Assembly (NCBI GenBank): GCA_947461165.1
Contig: CANHJR010000051.1
Coordinates: forward strand, 1-7,513
DNA length: 7,513 nt
Direction of reading: 5' to 3'
DNA from: Saprospirales bacterium
Lineage (GTDB): Bacteria > Bacteroidota > Bacteroidia > Chitinophagales > JADJOU01
The translations under genes were made by a program, and so were the position numbers. Within the stretch, counting starts at the first letter, position 1. Every line of letters begins with the position of its first letter. Below, in pieces: positions 1 to 6,864 of this stretch. Below the pieces are notes generated by a model. That model worked only from the letters and a program-made list of their open reading frames with translations. It made no database searches and had not been told where the DNA came from.

Positions 1-2713
1 ACCCACTTTTCACATTAGAATAAATGGTCATGACGCGATTCCCCGCTTTGTGGTTGATTTGATTGAAGGTATAATTATCCTCTATTTTAGATAGCGTAGC
101 CAATGGAATCTGAATCATTTGGCCATTCATCTGATTTCGGAAGGTAATCGGCTGATTGAGAACAGTTGACTGTTGTTTACGTTGACTATCTTGCAGCCTC
201 ATGACAATTTTATAATCATCATCACCTTCTTTATAAGTTGAAATTTCTTGTCCATAAATGGCTCGTCGAAGTTGAAATCCTACCTGACCAGTGCTTGTCA
301 TAAGACTGCCTGCAAGTGTCCGATCTATGGTCATTTTTAATTCAGGCTTATCCTTATTGATATTGATACCCAATAGCGCTATTCCTGGAATTTTCTTTGA
401 ATTGATGAAGTCGATGATGTTTTGACCTTCTTTGAGCATTTCATCATAGTCTTCACCTGTCAAATCTACACTAATAGGATATCCTCTTGGGGGACCATTT
501 TCTTCTTTTTCAATAGAGATTTTAGCTCCAGGTATTGGGGAAACAATCTTCAGCATGGAGTCCAAAATTTCTTGGGTACTAATTCCTTTACGTTTATTAA
601 ATTCAGTATAGAGTACCGTGACCTTGCCTTTGAATGGAGTCTCGGAAGTATTTCCAGCATCCGCCCTTGGATTGCCTGCACCTTCTCCAACCTGAGACAA
701 TACGGACTGAACTAGAAAACCTTTGGTGGTATCTTTCTGTCTATATTTTTTGAGGATTTCGAGAACTTCCAGCTCAACTTTTTTCGTAGCTTCATTTGTC
801 TTTTCAATTGGCGTCCCTTGAGGATACTCAATATAGACGATATTCATATTCGGAACATTGTCTGGAAAAAATAAAACCTTACGAGGAAATAGACTCATCA
901 ATATCACTGAGAAAAATAGCAATCCGATAATGGCAATCAATGATTTTTTAGCCTTGGAGTCGTTTAATATTTCTAAAAGAAATTTTCCATACCAATTTTC
1001 AAATCTTGGAAAAATATCAAGTTGAAATTTTTGAGTAGCATTAAATATATACTTATGATATAGCCACACAAAACCTACTAAAATGAAGCTAAGATGACCA
1101 AAACTTTTTAGCAAACTATTGTCAAGAATCCATCCCGGAATCGATAGTAGCAAACCCAAGACGATCAGAATTTTGGTATATTTATTGACATTTGATCTGG
1201 AAACATTATCATCCTTCAAGGTCATAAAACCTCCAGTCATAGAAGCATTGATGATCATAGCCACAAAAAGCGAAGCGAATAGGACAACGGAAAGCGTTGC
1301 GGGAAAATATATCATAAACTTGCCCATTGTTCCAGGCCACAATCCTAGTGGAAAAAAGGCTGCAAGCGTCGTAGCTGTTGAAGAAATTACTGGCCAAGCA
1401 ATTTCGCCAATACCAATCTTGGAAGCTTCGATACGTCCCATCCCTTTCTGTAAATTAGCAAATACATTGTCTACGACCACAATACCGTCATCTACAAGCA
1501 TCCCTAGACCCATAACCAGTCCAAACAAAACCATCGTATTGAGCGTGACGCCATACCAATCTAGAAAGGCAAATGCCATCAACATAGATAATGGAATCGC
1601 CGAACCTACAAACAACGAATTGCGAAGTCCCATCGTGAACATAAGAACCAACATCACCAGTATAATTCCAAAAATAATGTGGTTAGAAAGCTCATCGACC
1701 GCGTGCTCCACTCTTGATGACTGATCTCCAGTGTATTCTATCAATACATCTTTAGGAATTGCTGTTTTTTGCAATTCTGAGACTTTAACCTTGACTTTTT
1801 CGATGGCATGTATCATATTCTTTCCCGATCGTTTTTTGATACTGACACTTATCACATCGACACCAGATTCGCGAGCAAAGGTTGTTCTCTCTTTCTCTTT
1901 AAATTCAACATCAGCTATATCTCTCAAACGAACGGCGCCACCAAATGACTTGACAATGACATTGTTCAATTCTTCAGGGCTTTTAAATTCTCCAATAACT
2001 CGAATATTGCTTTTCTTTCCACCATTTTCAATGTTGCCTCCTGAGACTGTCATATTCTCTCCCTGAATAGCTCTTTGCACATCATCAAAAGTAACTTGTG
2101 CACTTGCCATTCGAAACATATCCAATCCAATCTCCACCTCCTTGTCTCCAACACCAAGGATATCTACTTTCTTGATTTCTTCAATGTCTTCAACTTCATC
2201 TTTGATTAGTTTAGCATACTCCTTAATTGTCTGAGAAGGATAATCTCCTTTCAAATTAATATTTAAAATTGGTACTTCCTCTGCTATGTTGACATTGAAA
2301 ATCGTTGGTTCCACTTTCGCTCCATTGTCCATCTTAGGCCAGTCATTGGAAGCCTTGATCATATCCGCCTCATCCTTGGTTTTTTGTTTGGCCTGATCTA
2401 CAGTATAATTATCATCAAATTCGGCTATGATCATTGAAAAATCTTGATAATAGCTGGACGTTATTTTTTGAACTCCAGAAATATTCTTAATCTTCTTTTC
2501 CAACGGTTTTGTCACCAATTTCTCAACGTCCTCCGCAGAATTCCCTGGGTAAACAGAAGTAATATATATTTTGTTCTCGATGATTTCAGGAAAATCCTCA
2601 CGTGGCATTGTGACATAGGATATAGTACCTAAGAGCACAATAACAAATGTAATAATATATACCGTGACTCTATTATCGACTGCCCAGCTTGAAATAGCGA
2701 ATTGTTTGCTCAT
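1..2713 (-). CDS. RND-family efflux permease (AcrB/HAE1-like), C-terminus cut by window edge
   Basis: This is the inner-membrane, proton-driven pump of a tripartite efflux system. The frame is open from ATG at 2713 to the left edge, giving 904 codons. Seen: TM1 about residues 14-34 followed by PREDFPEI (37-44) and VYPGNSAEDVE; a first periplasmic domain; TM2-TM4 about 345-420 carrying GMLVDDGIVVVDN, whose Asp408-Asp409 match the proton-relay pair Asp407/Asp408 of AcrB; TM5-TM6 (440-490) with FFPLGLWPGTMG; TM7 about 590-608 and most of the second periplasmic domain. TM8-TM12 (roughly 200 residues) lie outside the window. Oddities: about 50 extra residues between TM6 and TM7 hold two more hydrophobic stretches (513-529 and 538-553), and Asp415 replaces the usual Glu of the VEN motif. 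The gene follows the adaptor by 59 bp and is last of the operon within the window. The substrate cannot be told; drug, solvent or bile-like compounds are usual. A metal (CzcA-type) role is less likely but not excluded. Confidence 0.95.
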   Translation of the reverse strand, partial: MSKQFAISSWAVDNRVTVYIITFVIVLLGTISYVTMPREDFPEIIENKIYITSVYPGNSAEDVEKLVTKPLEKKIKNISGVQKITSSYYQDFSMIIAEFDDNYTVDQAKQKTKDEADMIKASNDWPKMDNGAKVEPTIFNVNIAEEVPILNINLKGDYPSQTIKEYAKLIKDEVEDIEEIKKVDILGVGDKEVEIGLDMFRMASAQVTFDDVQRAIQGENMTVSGGNIENGGKKSNIRVIGEFKSPEELNNVIVKSFGGAVRLRDIADVEFKEKERTTFARESGVDVISVSIKKRSGKNMIHAIEKVKVKVSELQKTAIPKDVLIEYTGDQSSRVEHAVDELSNHIIFGIILVMLVLMFTMGLRNSLFVGSAIPLSMLMAFAFLDWYGVTLNTMVLFGLVMGLGMLVDDGIVVVDNVFANLQKGMGRIEASKIGIGEIAWPVISSTATTLAAFFPLGLWPGTMGKFMIYFPATLSVVLFASLFVAMIINASMTGGFMTLKDDNVSRSNVNKYTKILIVLGLLLSIPGWILDNSLLKSFGHLSFILVGFVWLYHKYIFNATQKFQLDIFPRFENWYGKFLLEILNDSKAKKSLIAIIGLLFFSVILMSLFPRKVLFFPDNVPNMNIVYIEYPQGTPIEKTNEATKKVELEVLEILKKYRQKDTTKGFLVQSVLSQVGEGAGNPRADAGNTSETPFKGKVTVLYTEFNKRKGISTQEILDSMLKIVSPIPGAKISIEKEENGPPRGYPISVDLTGEDYDEMLKEGQNIIDFINSKKIPGIALLGININKDKPELKMTIDRTLAGSLMTSTGQVGFQLRRAIYGQEISTYKEGDDDYKIVMRLQDSQRKQQSTVLNQPITFRNQMNGQMIQIPLATLSKIEDNYTFNQINHKAGNRVMTIYSNVKSG

Positions 2714-2772
2714 TTGTTTTGATTTGATTAACCAACGAATGTTGAAGAATGATTTTTGGAAAAAAGGATCGA

Positions 2773-3891
2773 TTAAAATTTAACTTCTGTTCCTTCTGTA
2801 ATGGTTTTACTACCTTCCTTTACTACGATATCCCCTACTTTAAGCCCTATGAGAATCTCTGAAAACTCGTTGTTAGCTTGACCAATAGAAACCATTGTTT
2901 TTTCAGCAAATGCAGACTTACCATTTATTTTGGTCAAGGTATACACAAATTTTTCACCCTTTGCATTCGTTTGTATGGCTGCATTGGGAACCACTATCGT
3001 ACTTTGGTTTTGATAATCGATGATGCTAATTTTGGCAGTCATATTGGGCTTAACCATTCCATCACGATTCTGAATGGGTATCTCGATTCCAAAGGTCCTA
3101 TTAGAAGGGTTGATACTGCTTGAAACACGGCTTATTCTTCCTTGGAAATTTTGATTGACAGTCGGTATTGAAATATTGACAAGAGATCCCATTTTTACTC
3201 TTTGGATGTATTGTTCGGAAACATCAGCTGTAATTTTCATATTTCCTAGATTTACTATTTTCCCAATAGGAATACCTGGTGCGACAACCTGTCCAGATTG
3301 CATCATCTGATTGTCTATCGTGCCAGAGAATGGTGCTTTGACCTTGGTTCTTCCTAATTGAGATTGCATCATTGAGATCTGCTTTTGGGCAGATTCATAT
3401 GCTGTTTTTGATTGCAAATATTGAATTTCAGAACCAATTTTCTCATTCCAAAGTCGTTGCTGTTTTTCAAACGCTGTTTTGGCTAAATCTGCTTGGATTT
3501 TGACCTGTTGTAGTTGTGATGACATTCCACCATCATTGATCGATGCGATGACTTGTCCTTTGGTGACTCGCTGCCCTTCAGATACCAACCAATTCAGTGT
3601 TCCTGCAAATTCAGGATAAATCATTACATCTTGTTCCGTAGTTACATTAGACTGTATATCGATGGAATGCTGAAACGGTTGAGAAGAAATGGTGTAAGGA
3701 ATGATTGCTTCTTGAACGACTAAAGTCTCTATTTTTGATATTTCTTCATTGACCTTGGCTAGTTTTTCATTTTGCTTATCAATCTCTTTGCCTATTTCAT
3801 CGCGTTGTTTTTTTAATTCTTTGAGATTGTCATTTTTACAAGAAATTAGGATTAGAAAAATAGAAAAGAGGGCGATTATTGATTTATTCAT
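2773..3891 (-). CDS. RND periplasmic adaptor (membrane fusion protein, HlyD/AcrA-like), lipoprotein
   Basis: This protein bridges the inner-membrane pump and the outer-membrane channel. It has 372 residues, within the usual 350-420 for the family. Seen: a short hydrophobic signal ending in the lipobox L15-I-S-C18, so a lipid anchor at Cys18 is likely. A charged heptad coiled coil follows at about 22-57, with core positions L26, I33, I37, L44, V47, I51 and I54. The first half of the lipoyl/barrel-sandwich domain is at about 84-118 (GQRVTKGQVIA), an alpha-hairpin at about 122-180 and the second lipoyl half from RTKVKAPFSGTID (181-193). The beta-barrel is about 215-290 and the membrane-proximal domain about 295-372, with VVPNAAI. 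The start is chosen because it gives an intact signal peptide. It sits between the channel gene (81 bp upstream) and the permease gene (59 bp downstream). I see no -7 box or hairpin in either gap, so co-transcription is likely. Confidence 0.95.
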   Translation of the reverse strand: MNKSIIALFSIFLILISCKNDNLKELKKQRDEIGKEIDKQNEKLAKVNEEISKIETLVVQEAIIPYTISSQPFQHSIDIQSNVTTEQDVMIYPEFAGTLNWLVSEGQRVTKGQVIASINDGGMSSQLQQVKIQADLAKTAFEKQQRLWNEKIGSEIQYLQSKTAYESAQKQISMMQSQLGRTKVKAPFSGTIDNQMMQSGQVVAPGIPIGKIVNLGNMKITADVSEQYIQRVKMGSLVNISIPTVNQNFQGRISRVSSSINPSNRTFGIEIPIQNRDGMVKPNMTAKISIIDYQNQSTIVVPNAAIQTNAKGEKFVYTLTKINGKSAFAEKTMVSIGQANNEFSEILIGLKVGDIVVKEGSKTITEGTEVKF

Positions 3892-3972
3892 TTTGTAAAA
3901 GTTTTAAATAAAATATTGCTGGTTTTGAAGCGTTTGGTGTTTTAATATATACTGTAGTTGTAAACGAATGTG

Positions 3973-5286
3973 TTAAAGCTTTCCGTTTGATTTTTGAAAA
4001 TCAACATTTGAATTTAATAATTTTAATTCTGATTGAAGTAGTTTCAAGTACTGTTGTATTCTTTCATTTTGGGCATTTGCAAACTCAAAGCTACTTCCAA
4101 CCCCTTCCTTATATTTGACTTGAGTTTTTCGTTCTATTTTTTCTGAAAGTTTCCAAATGTCCATTTGATTGTCGTAGTCATTAATAGAATTTCGCAATTC
4201 TCGAATACTATTCATTGATTCCATTCGAAGTGCTTGATACAATTGATTTCGGTCTAATTCCGATTTTTCAAGTGCTAGCTTGGCTTGCTGAACCTGAGAT
4301 TTTCGGGTAAATCCGTCGAAAATTGGAATTTGAGCTTGGATCCCAAAATTACCTAAAGGATACCAAGGATTGTCTGGAAAACTAAAACGCTGGCTGAAGG
4401 AGTTATAACCAAAGGCTGCTGAACCATAAACGCTTGGTAAATAACCGTATTTTAATTGCTTCAGATCATATTTTTTTATCTGAATTCCTTGATTGACAAG
4501 CTTTAGCTCCACCCGATTTTCAAGACTATCTTGAAAGAAATTTTGATTTTTGATTCGAGTCAACTCAGATTGAAGGTCACTTTGAATGATCAGGGTATCA
4601 TCCATAGGATAACCCATATTTAACTTCAAAGCAGATAAGGCAAGCTGAGATTGTGATTCGAGTTGTCGAATGGTATTATCTAGAGTTTGGACATTGTATT
4701 GTAGTCGCTCGACATCCAATTCTTCTATTAAACCAGCCTGATAGGTTTTCTTGGTTTGATCATAAAGTTTATGTAAAATTTCACTGTTCTCTTTTAACAA
4801 TTTAATGCTTTTTTGTGCAATAACCGCTTGATAATATGTTTTGGCAATCAGAATTCGAACATCACGCTCACTCATTTTTACTTGAATATTAGCGAGCTCC
4901 TTGATAGCTGAACGTGCCTGAACGCCTACTAAATATCTACCATCAAAAATAAGTTGCTGCAATCCTATGGTCGCAGTCATTGAATTACTCAATCCAAATT
5001 TCACAGGTAAAAGCGTTCCTGGATTCCCAAAAGCATCCCCTGGAATAATACTTGTTGGAACAATAAATTGATTTTGATAACCGATATTGGCACTGATTTT
5101 GGGAAACCCTTGGGTCAAAACCTCTTGGGTTCGTTCATAGGTTATCATTTTATCCAATTGTGCTTTGCGGTAGTCGTAATTATGAGCTAGGGCATACTGA
5201 ATAGCTGAGGATACGGTATATGCGTTCTGACTAAACAAGTTCGAGATCCAGAAAAAAGTATAAATAACTGCGAGAATTCTAAACAT
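3973..5286 (-). CDS. TolC-like outer-membrane efflux protein (OEP family)
   Basis: This is the outer-membrane channel of the pump. Its 437 residues are typical of the TolC/OEP family. Seen: a signal peptide of about residues 1-19, with likely cleavage before Gln20 (NLFS/QNAY). Two OEP repeats follow. The first has SSAIQYALAHNYDYRKAQLD (26-45), a first strand region around GFPKISANIGYQ, and long helices to about 225 containing TYQAGLIEELDVERLQ. The second starts near 255 and has GYLPSVYGSAAFGYN, then QIPIFDGFTRKSQVQQAK (319-336), then a long Gln/Glu-rich helix with KYKEGVGSSFEFANAQNE. It starts 9 bp after the regulator's stop codon (TAA then ATTTACATA then ATG), a strong sign of co-transcription with tetR. 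Having the channel gene first and the permease last differs from the common adaptor-permease-channel order, but is frequent in Bacteroidota. Nothing broken was seen. Confidence 0.95.
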   Translation of the reverse strand: MFRILAVIYTFFWISNLFSQNAYTVSSAIQYALAHNYDYRKAQLDKMITYERTQEVLTQGFPKISANIGYQNQFIVPTSIIPGDAFGNPGTLLPVKFGLSNSMTATIGLQQLIFDGRYLVGVQARSAIKELANIQVKMSERDVRILIAKTYYQAVIAQKSIKLLKENSEILHKLYDQTKKTYQAGLIEELDVERLQYNVQTLDNTIRQLESQSQLALSALKLNMGYPMDDTLIIQSDLQSELTRIKNQNFFQDSLENRVELKLVNQGIQIKKYDLKQLKYGYLPSVYGSAAFGYNSFSQRFSFPDNPWYPLGNFGIQAQIPIFDGFTRKSQVQQAKLALEKSELDRNQLYQALRMESMNSIRELRNSINDYDNQMDIWKLSEKIERKTQVKYKEGVGSSFEFANAQNERIQQYLKLLQSELKLLNSNVDFQKSNGKL

Positions 5287-5295
5287 TATGTAAAT

Positions 5296-5892
5296 TTAAA
5301 ATTGAATTATATTGAGTTTTTGTAGTGCTTTTTCGGTACCAATACCGCGAATATGATTAATAATATATTCTCTATTGAGTTCACCGATGGAGAATTTTTC
5401 TTGAGTTGCGAAGTATTCAAGCATATTGATAATACCATGTGTATATGAAAAAGCCACATAGTCGACATTCAAATCATACCGAAAAAGCCCTTCTTCCTGA
5501 CCTCTTTTTATATTTTCGGTGGTCGCTTCGTGGATACTGGAATTCAAAAAACGTTGCATTCTATCCCAGTCCGAAGGGTATAATTTGCGTATATCGGAGA
5601 TAAAAACAGGATTGATAAGCTTGTGATTTTCTAAATTGTACCGATAAATGGCGACAAGTTCCTCAATCGCATCTGAGGTTGAAGTTTTGAAACCCTCACA
5701 TACCTTGCGATTGAGTGCAATATGGTTGTCTATAAGTTCTGCAATAATTCTATCCTTGCTTTCAAAATACTTGTAAATCGTTTTCTTGGAAATACAAATA
5801 CCTCCGCAAATATCATCTACACTAATAGCCTTAACTCCCAATTGGAAAAACAGTTTCTGTGCATATTCTAAAATTTGTGACCTGACATCCAT
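5296..5892 (-). CDS. TetR/AcrR-family transcriptional regulator of the efflux operon
   Basis: This is probably the local repressor of the pump operon, released when a ligand binds its C-terminal domain. Its 198 residues are normal for the family. Seen: an N-terminal TetR_N DNA-binding domain, with helix 1 RSQILEYAQKLFFQLG (4-19) and the helix-turn-helix at about 24-44 ending in the typical SKKTIYKYFESKDRII. The C-terminal half (about 60-198) is helical and not assignable to a ligand class. An odd feature is the turn region DICGGICIS, which has Cys29 and Cys33 with Gly-Gly between them where a sequence like DIAKELGIS is common. ATG at 5892 is chosen because family members start just before helix 1. 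No ribosome-binding sequence lies upstream, and the -7 box is only about 8 bp away. It is the first gene of the operon, directly beside a long inverted repeat, so autoregulation is likely. Confidence 0.93.
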   Translation of the reverse strand: MDVRSQILEYAQKLFFQLGVKAISVDDICGGICISKKTIYKYFESKDRIIAELIDNHIALNRKVCEGFKTSTSDAIEELVAIYRYNLENHKLINPVFISDIRKLYPSDWDRMQRFLNSSIHEATTENIKRGQEEGLFRYDLNVDYVAFSYTHGIINMLEYFATQEKFSIGELNREYIINHIRGIGTEKALQKLNIIQF

Positions 5893-5900
5893 ATATGATG

Positions 5901-5908
5901 CAAATCTA
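5901..5908 (-). promoter_or_regulatory. Predicted -7 promoter element for tetR efflux operon (TAGATTTG)
   Basis: The minus strand reads TAGATTTG, an exact match to the Bacteroidota sigma-ABfrA -7 consensus TAnnTTTG. No perfect -33 TTTG lies at the usual spacing of about 19 bp; TTTC within the left operator arm (about 5930-5927) is at the right place, and a TTTG at 5924-5921 is too close (12 bp). The expected transcription start is about 5894-5897, two to five bases before the tetR ATG at 5892. The promoter and inverted repeat therefore overlap or abut, so a bound repressor would block polymerase. Confidence 0.6.
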
Positions 5909-5920
5909 AAATAAATTTCT

Positions 5921-5958
5921 CAAACGGAAACTAAAAAAGTTTCTTTAGTTTCCGTTTG
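5921..5958. promoter_or_regulatory. Candidate TetR operator: perfect 15-bp inverted repeat, 8-bp spacer
   Basis: The left arm CAAACGGAAACTAAA (5921-5935) is the exact reverse complement of the right arm TTTAGTTTCCGTTTG (5944-5958), around an AAAGTTTC spacer. Inner symmetry is also present: GAAAC (5927-5931) mirrors GTTTC (5939-5943), and AGTTTC recurs at 5938-5943 and 5947-5952. The site could therefore hold two overlapping dimers. It sits 29 bp upstream of the tetR ATG over the -33 region. TetR-family operators are palindromes next to the regulator's own promoter, which fits. An RNA hairpin role is less likely, because no transcript from a neighbouring gene is expected to cross it. Confidence 0.75.
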
Positions 5959-5974
5959 TTTGACAAAAAAGAAA

Positions 5975-5990
5975 TTGAGATAAGTCTCAA
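5975..5990. repeat. Short inverted repeat TTGAGA-4-TCTCAA
   Basis: Six-base arms TTGAGA and TCTCAA flank a four-base TAAG loop. It lies 16 bp from the long inverted repeat. On the minus strand the stem is followed by a T-rich run (TTTCTTTTTTG), so it weakly resembles a terminator, but no minus-strand gene ends there. It may be an accessory operator half or may be chance. Confidence 0.3.
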
Positions 5991-6062
5991 CTTGCAATCA
6001 GACTGCTAAATATCTCAGTTATTTGGCAATATACTGAATCGCTAAATGTTTTGAATCTTTAC

Positions 6063-6076
6063 AAATGAATTCATTT
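6063..6076. repeat. 14-bp perfect palindrome AAATGAATTCATTT upstream of cruF promoter
   Basis: This is a gapless palindrome ending 28 bp before the predicted cruF -7 box, a position suited to a regulator site. In DNA this rich in A and T, one such palindrome in several kilobases is expected by chance, so a role is only a suggestion. Confidence 0.25.
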
Positions 6077-6104
6077 TATAAATATATTTTTACAAAAATA
6101 AGCT

Positions 6105-6112
6105 TAATTTTG
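6105..6112 (+). promoter_or_regulatory. Predicted -7 promoter element for cruF-acyltransferase genes (TAATTTTG)
   Basis: TAATTTTG matches the Bacteroidota -7 consensus TAnnTTTG exactly and lies 47 bp upstream of the TTG start of the next gene. Transcription would start near 6116-6119, giving a leader of about 40 nt. I see no clear -33 TTTG at 17-23 bp upstream; only A/T-rich sequence is there. It is the only exact TAnnTTTG that I noticed on the plus strand between the two divergent genes. Confidence 0.5.
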
Positions 6113-6159
6113 CACTATTAACGTTTGGAATACCTTCACAATCCTCACAAATAAAAAAG

Positions 6160-6855
6160 TTGCAGTCAATCATCAACCTAAACTCTTTGCGCACAATATC
6201 TACTGAATCTGTGATAAGGTTTGTGAGAAAAAATCACTTTTTCAGTTCGTTACATCATTTTGTGGTCTCAATATATTTTTTTGGAACGCTGGGTCTCCTT
6301 ATTCCAATTACCAGAAATATTTTTCTCCTACTGACTCCATTTGCATTACTCACTAGTTTTGGGATTTTGATGTATCATCATCAGTTTCGATCCAAATATG
6401 GTGATGTTTTAGGATTTGGACTCATTTTTGCTCTAGGATTCCTAGTAGAGCTGATCGGAGCGCAGACAGGCTCTATATTTGGTCAGTACCATTATGGACA
6501 AGGTCTTGGATGGAGTCTTTTTGGGATTCCTTTGGTTATGGGTATCAATTGGTTAGTACTTATTTATACTACGAACTCTATTTTTAGTAAAATCTCTAAA
6601 TTGTTCCGAGCGTTCTTTGCGTCTAGTCTTATGACAGTGTATGATTTTTTTGTAGAGCCAATAGCACCTCTTTTAGATTTCTGGCATTGGTATCATGGGA
6701 TTGTTCCTCTTCAAAATTATTTGGCTTGGTTTATTATTTCTTTTCTTTTTCATTTGATTTTTCAGCAGTTCATCCCTACCAATCATAATCGAGTTGCTCT
6801 TGTCATATTCCTCTCACAGTTGTTGTTTTTTGTGACCCTCAATATTTTATTTTAG
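6160..6855 (+). CDS. cruF: CruF-family carotenoid biosynthesis protein (putative carotenoid 1',2'-hydratase), membrane
   Basis: CruF-type proteins (Caroten_synth family, COG2324) add water across the terminal C1-C2 double bond of the acyclic end of carotenoids such as gamma-carotene or bisanhydrobacterioruberin. This gives the tertiary 1'-hydroxyl found in myxol- and saproxanthin-like pigments. Seen: 231 residues with about seven hydrophobic segments (about 33-48, 55-71, 83-100, 119-137, 148-163, 185-203 and 211-230). Family-type motifs are ELIGAQTGSIFGQYHYG (97-113), FGIPLVMGINWLVL (121-134) and YDFFVEPIAPLLDFWHW (161-177); the acidic residues E97, D162, E166 and D173 sit within them. The start is uncertain. 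No ATG lies between the upstream in-frame stop (6079) and residue 71, so TTG at 6160 is used; TTG at 6187 and GTG at 6211 or 6223 are alternatives. The acyltransferase gene follows 9 bp after the TAG stop. The family call is firm; the exact substrate is not shown. Confidence 0.85.
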   Translation: MQSIINLNSLRTISTESVIRFVRKNHFFSSLHHFVVSIYFFGTLGLLIPITRNIFLLLTPFALLTSFGILMYHHQFRSKYGDVLGFGLIFALGFLVELIGAQTGSIFGQYHYGQGLGWSLFGIPLVMGINWLVLIYTTNSIFSKISKLFRAFFASSLMTVYDFFVEPIAPLLDFWHWYHGIVPLQNYLAWFIISFLFHLIFQQFIPTNHNRVALVIFLSQLLFFVTLNILF

Positions 6856-6864
6856 CCACAACTT

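Larger units (their letters stand above)
5893..6159. other. Divergent intergenic control region between tetR operon and cruF
   Basis: This 267-bp AT-rich spacer separates the efflux operon (leftward) from the carotenoid genes (rightward). It contains the tetR -7 element (5901-5908), the long inverted repeat (5921-5958), a short stem-loop (5975-5990), a 14-bp palindrome (6063-6076) and the cruF -7 element (6105-6112). GCTAAAT occurs twice, at 6005-6011 and 6051-6057. I see no tRNA, riboswitch or small gene here. Confidence 0.8.

Noticed and set aside
422..715. 97-codon open frame on the plus strand
   Set aside because: It is antisense to the second periplasmic domain of the permease, and its translation looks random.
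1119..1724. 201-codon open frame on the plus strand
   Set aside because: It lies wholly antisense to the RND permease, whose minus-strand frame encodes conserved transmembrane motifs here, including the Asp pair. Its translation resembles no family I know.
1731..2066. 111-codon open frame on the plus strand
   Set aside because: It is a shadow of the permease periplasmic domain, with no recognisable protein features of its own.
3892..3972. Possible internal promoter before the adaptor gene
   Set aside because: The 81-bp gap is AT-rich, but I found no TAnnTTTG element or inverted repeat on the minus strand, so a separate transcript is not supported.
5971..5990. Possible rho-independent terminator (TTGAGA stem plus T run on the minus strand)
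   Set aside because: The stem is only six weak base pairs and no gene upstream on that strand ends there, so it is listed only as a short inverted repeat.
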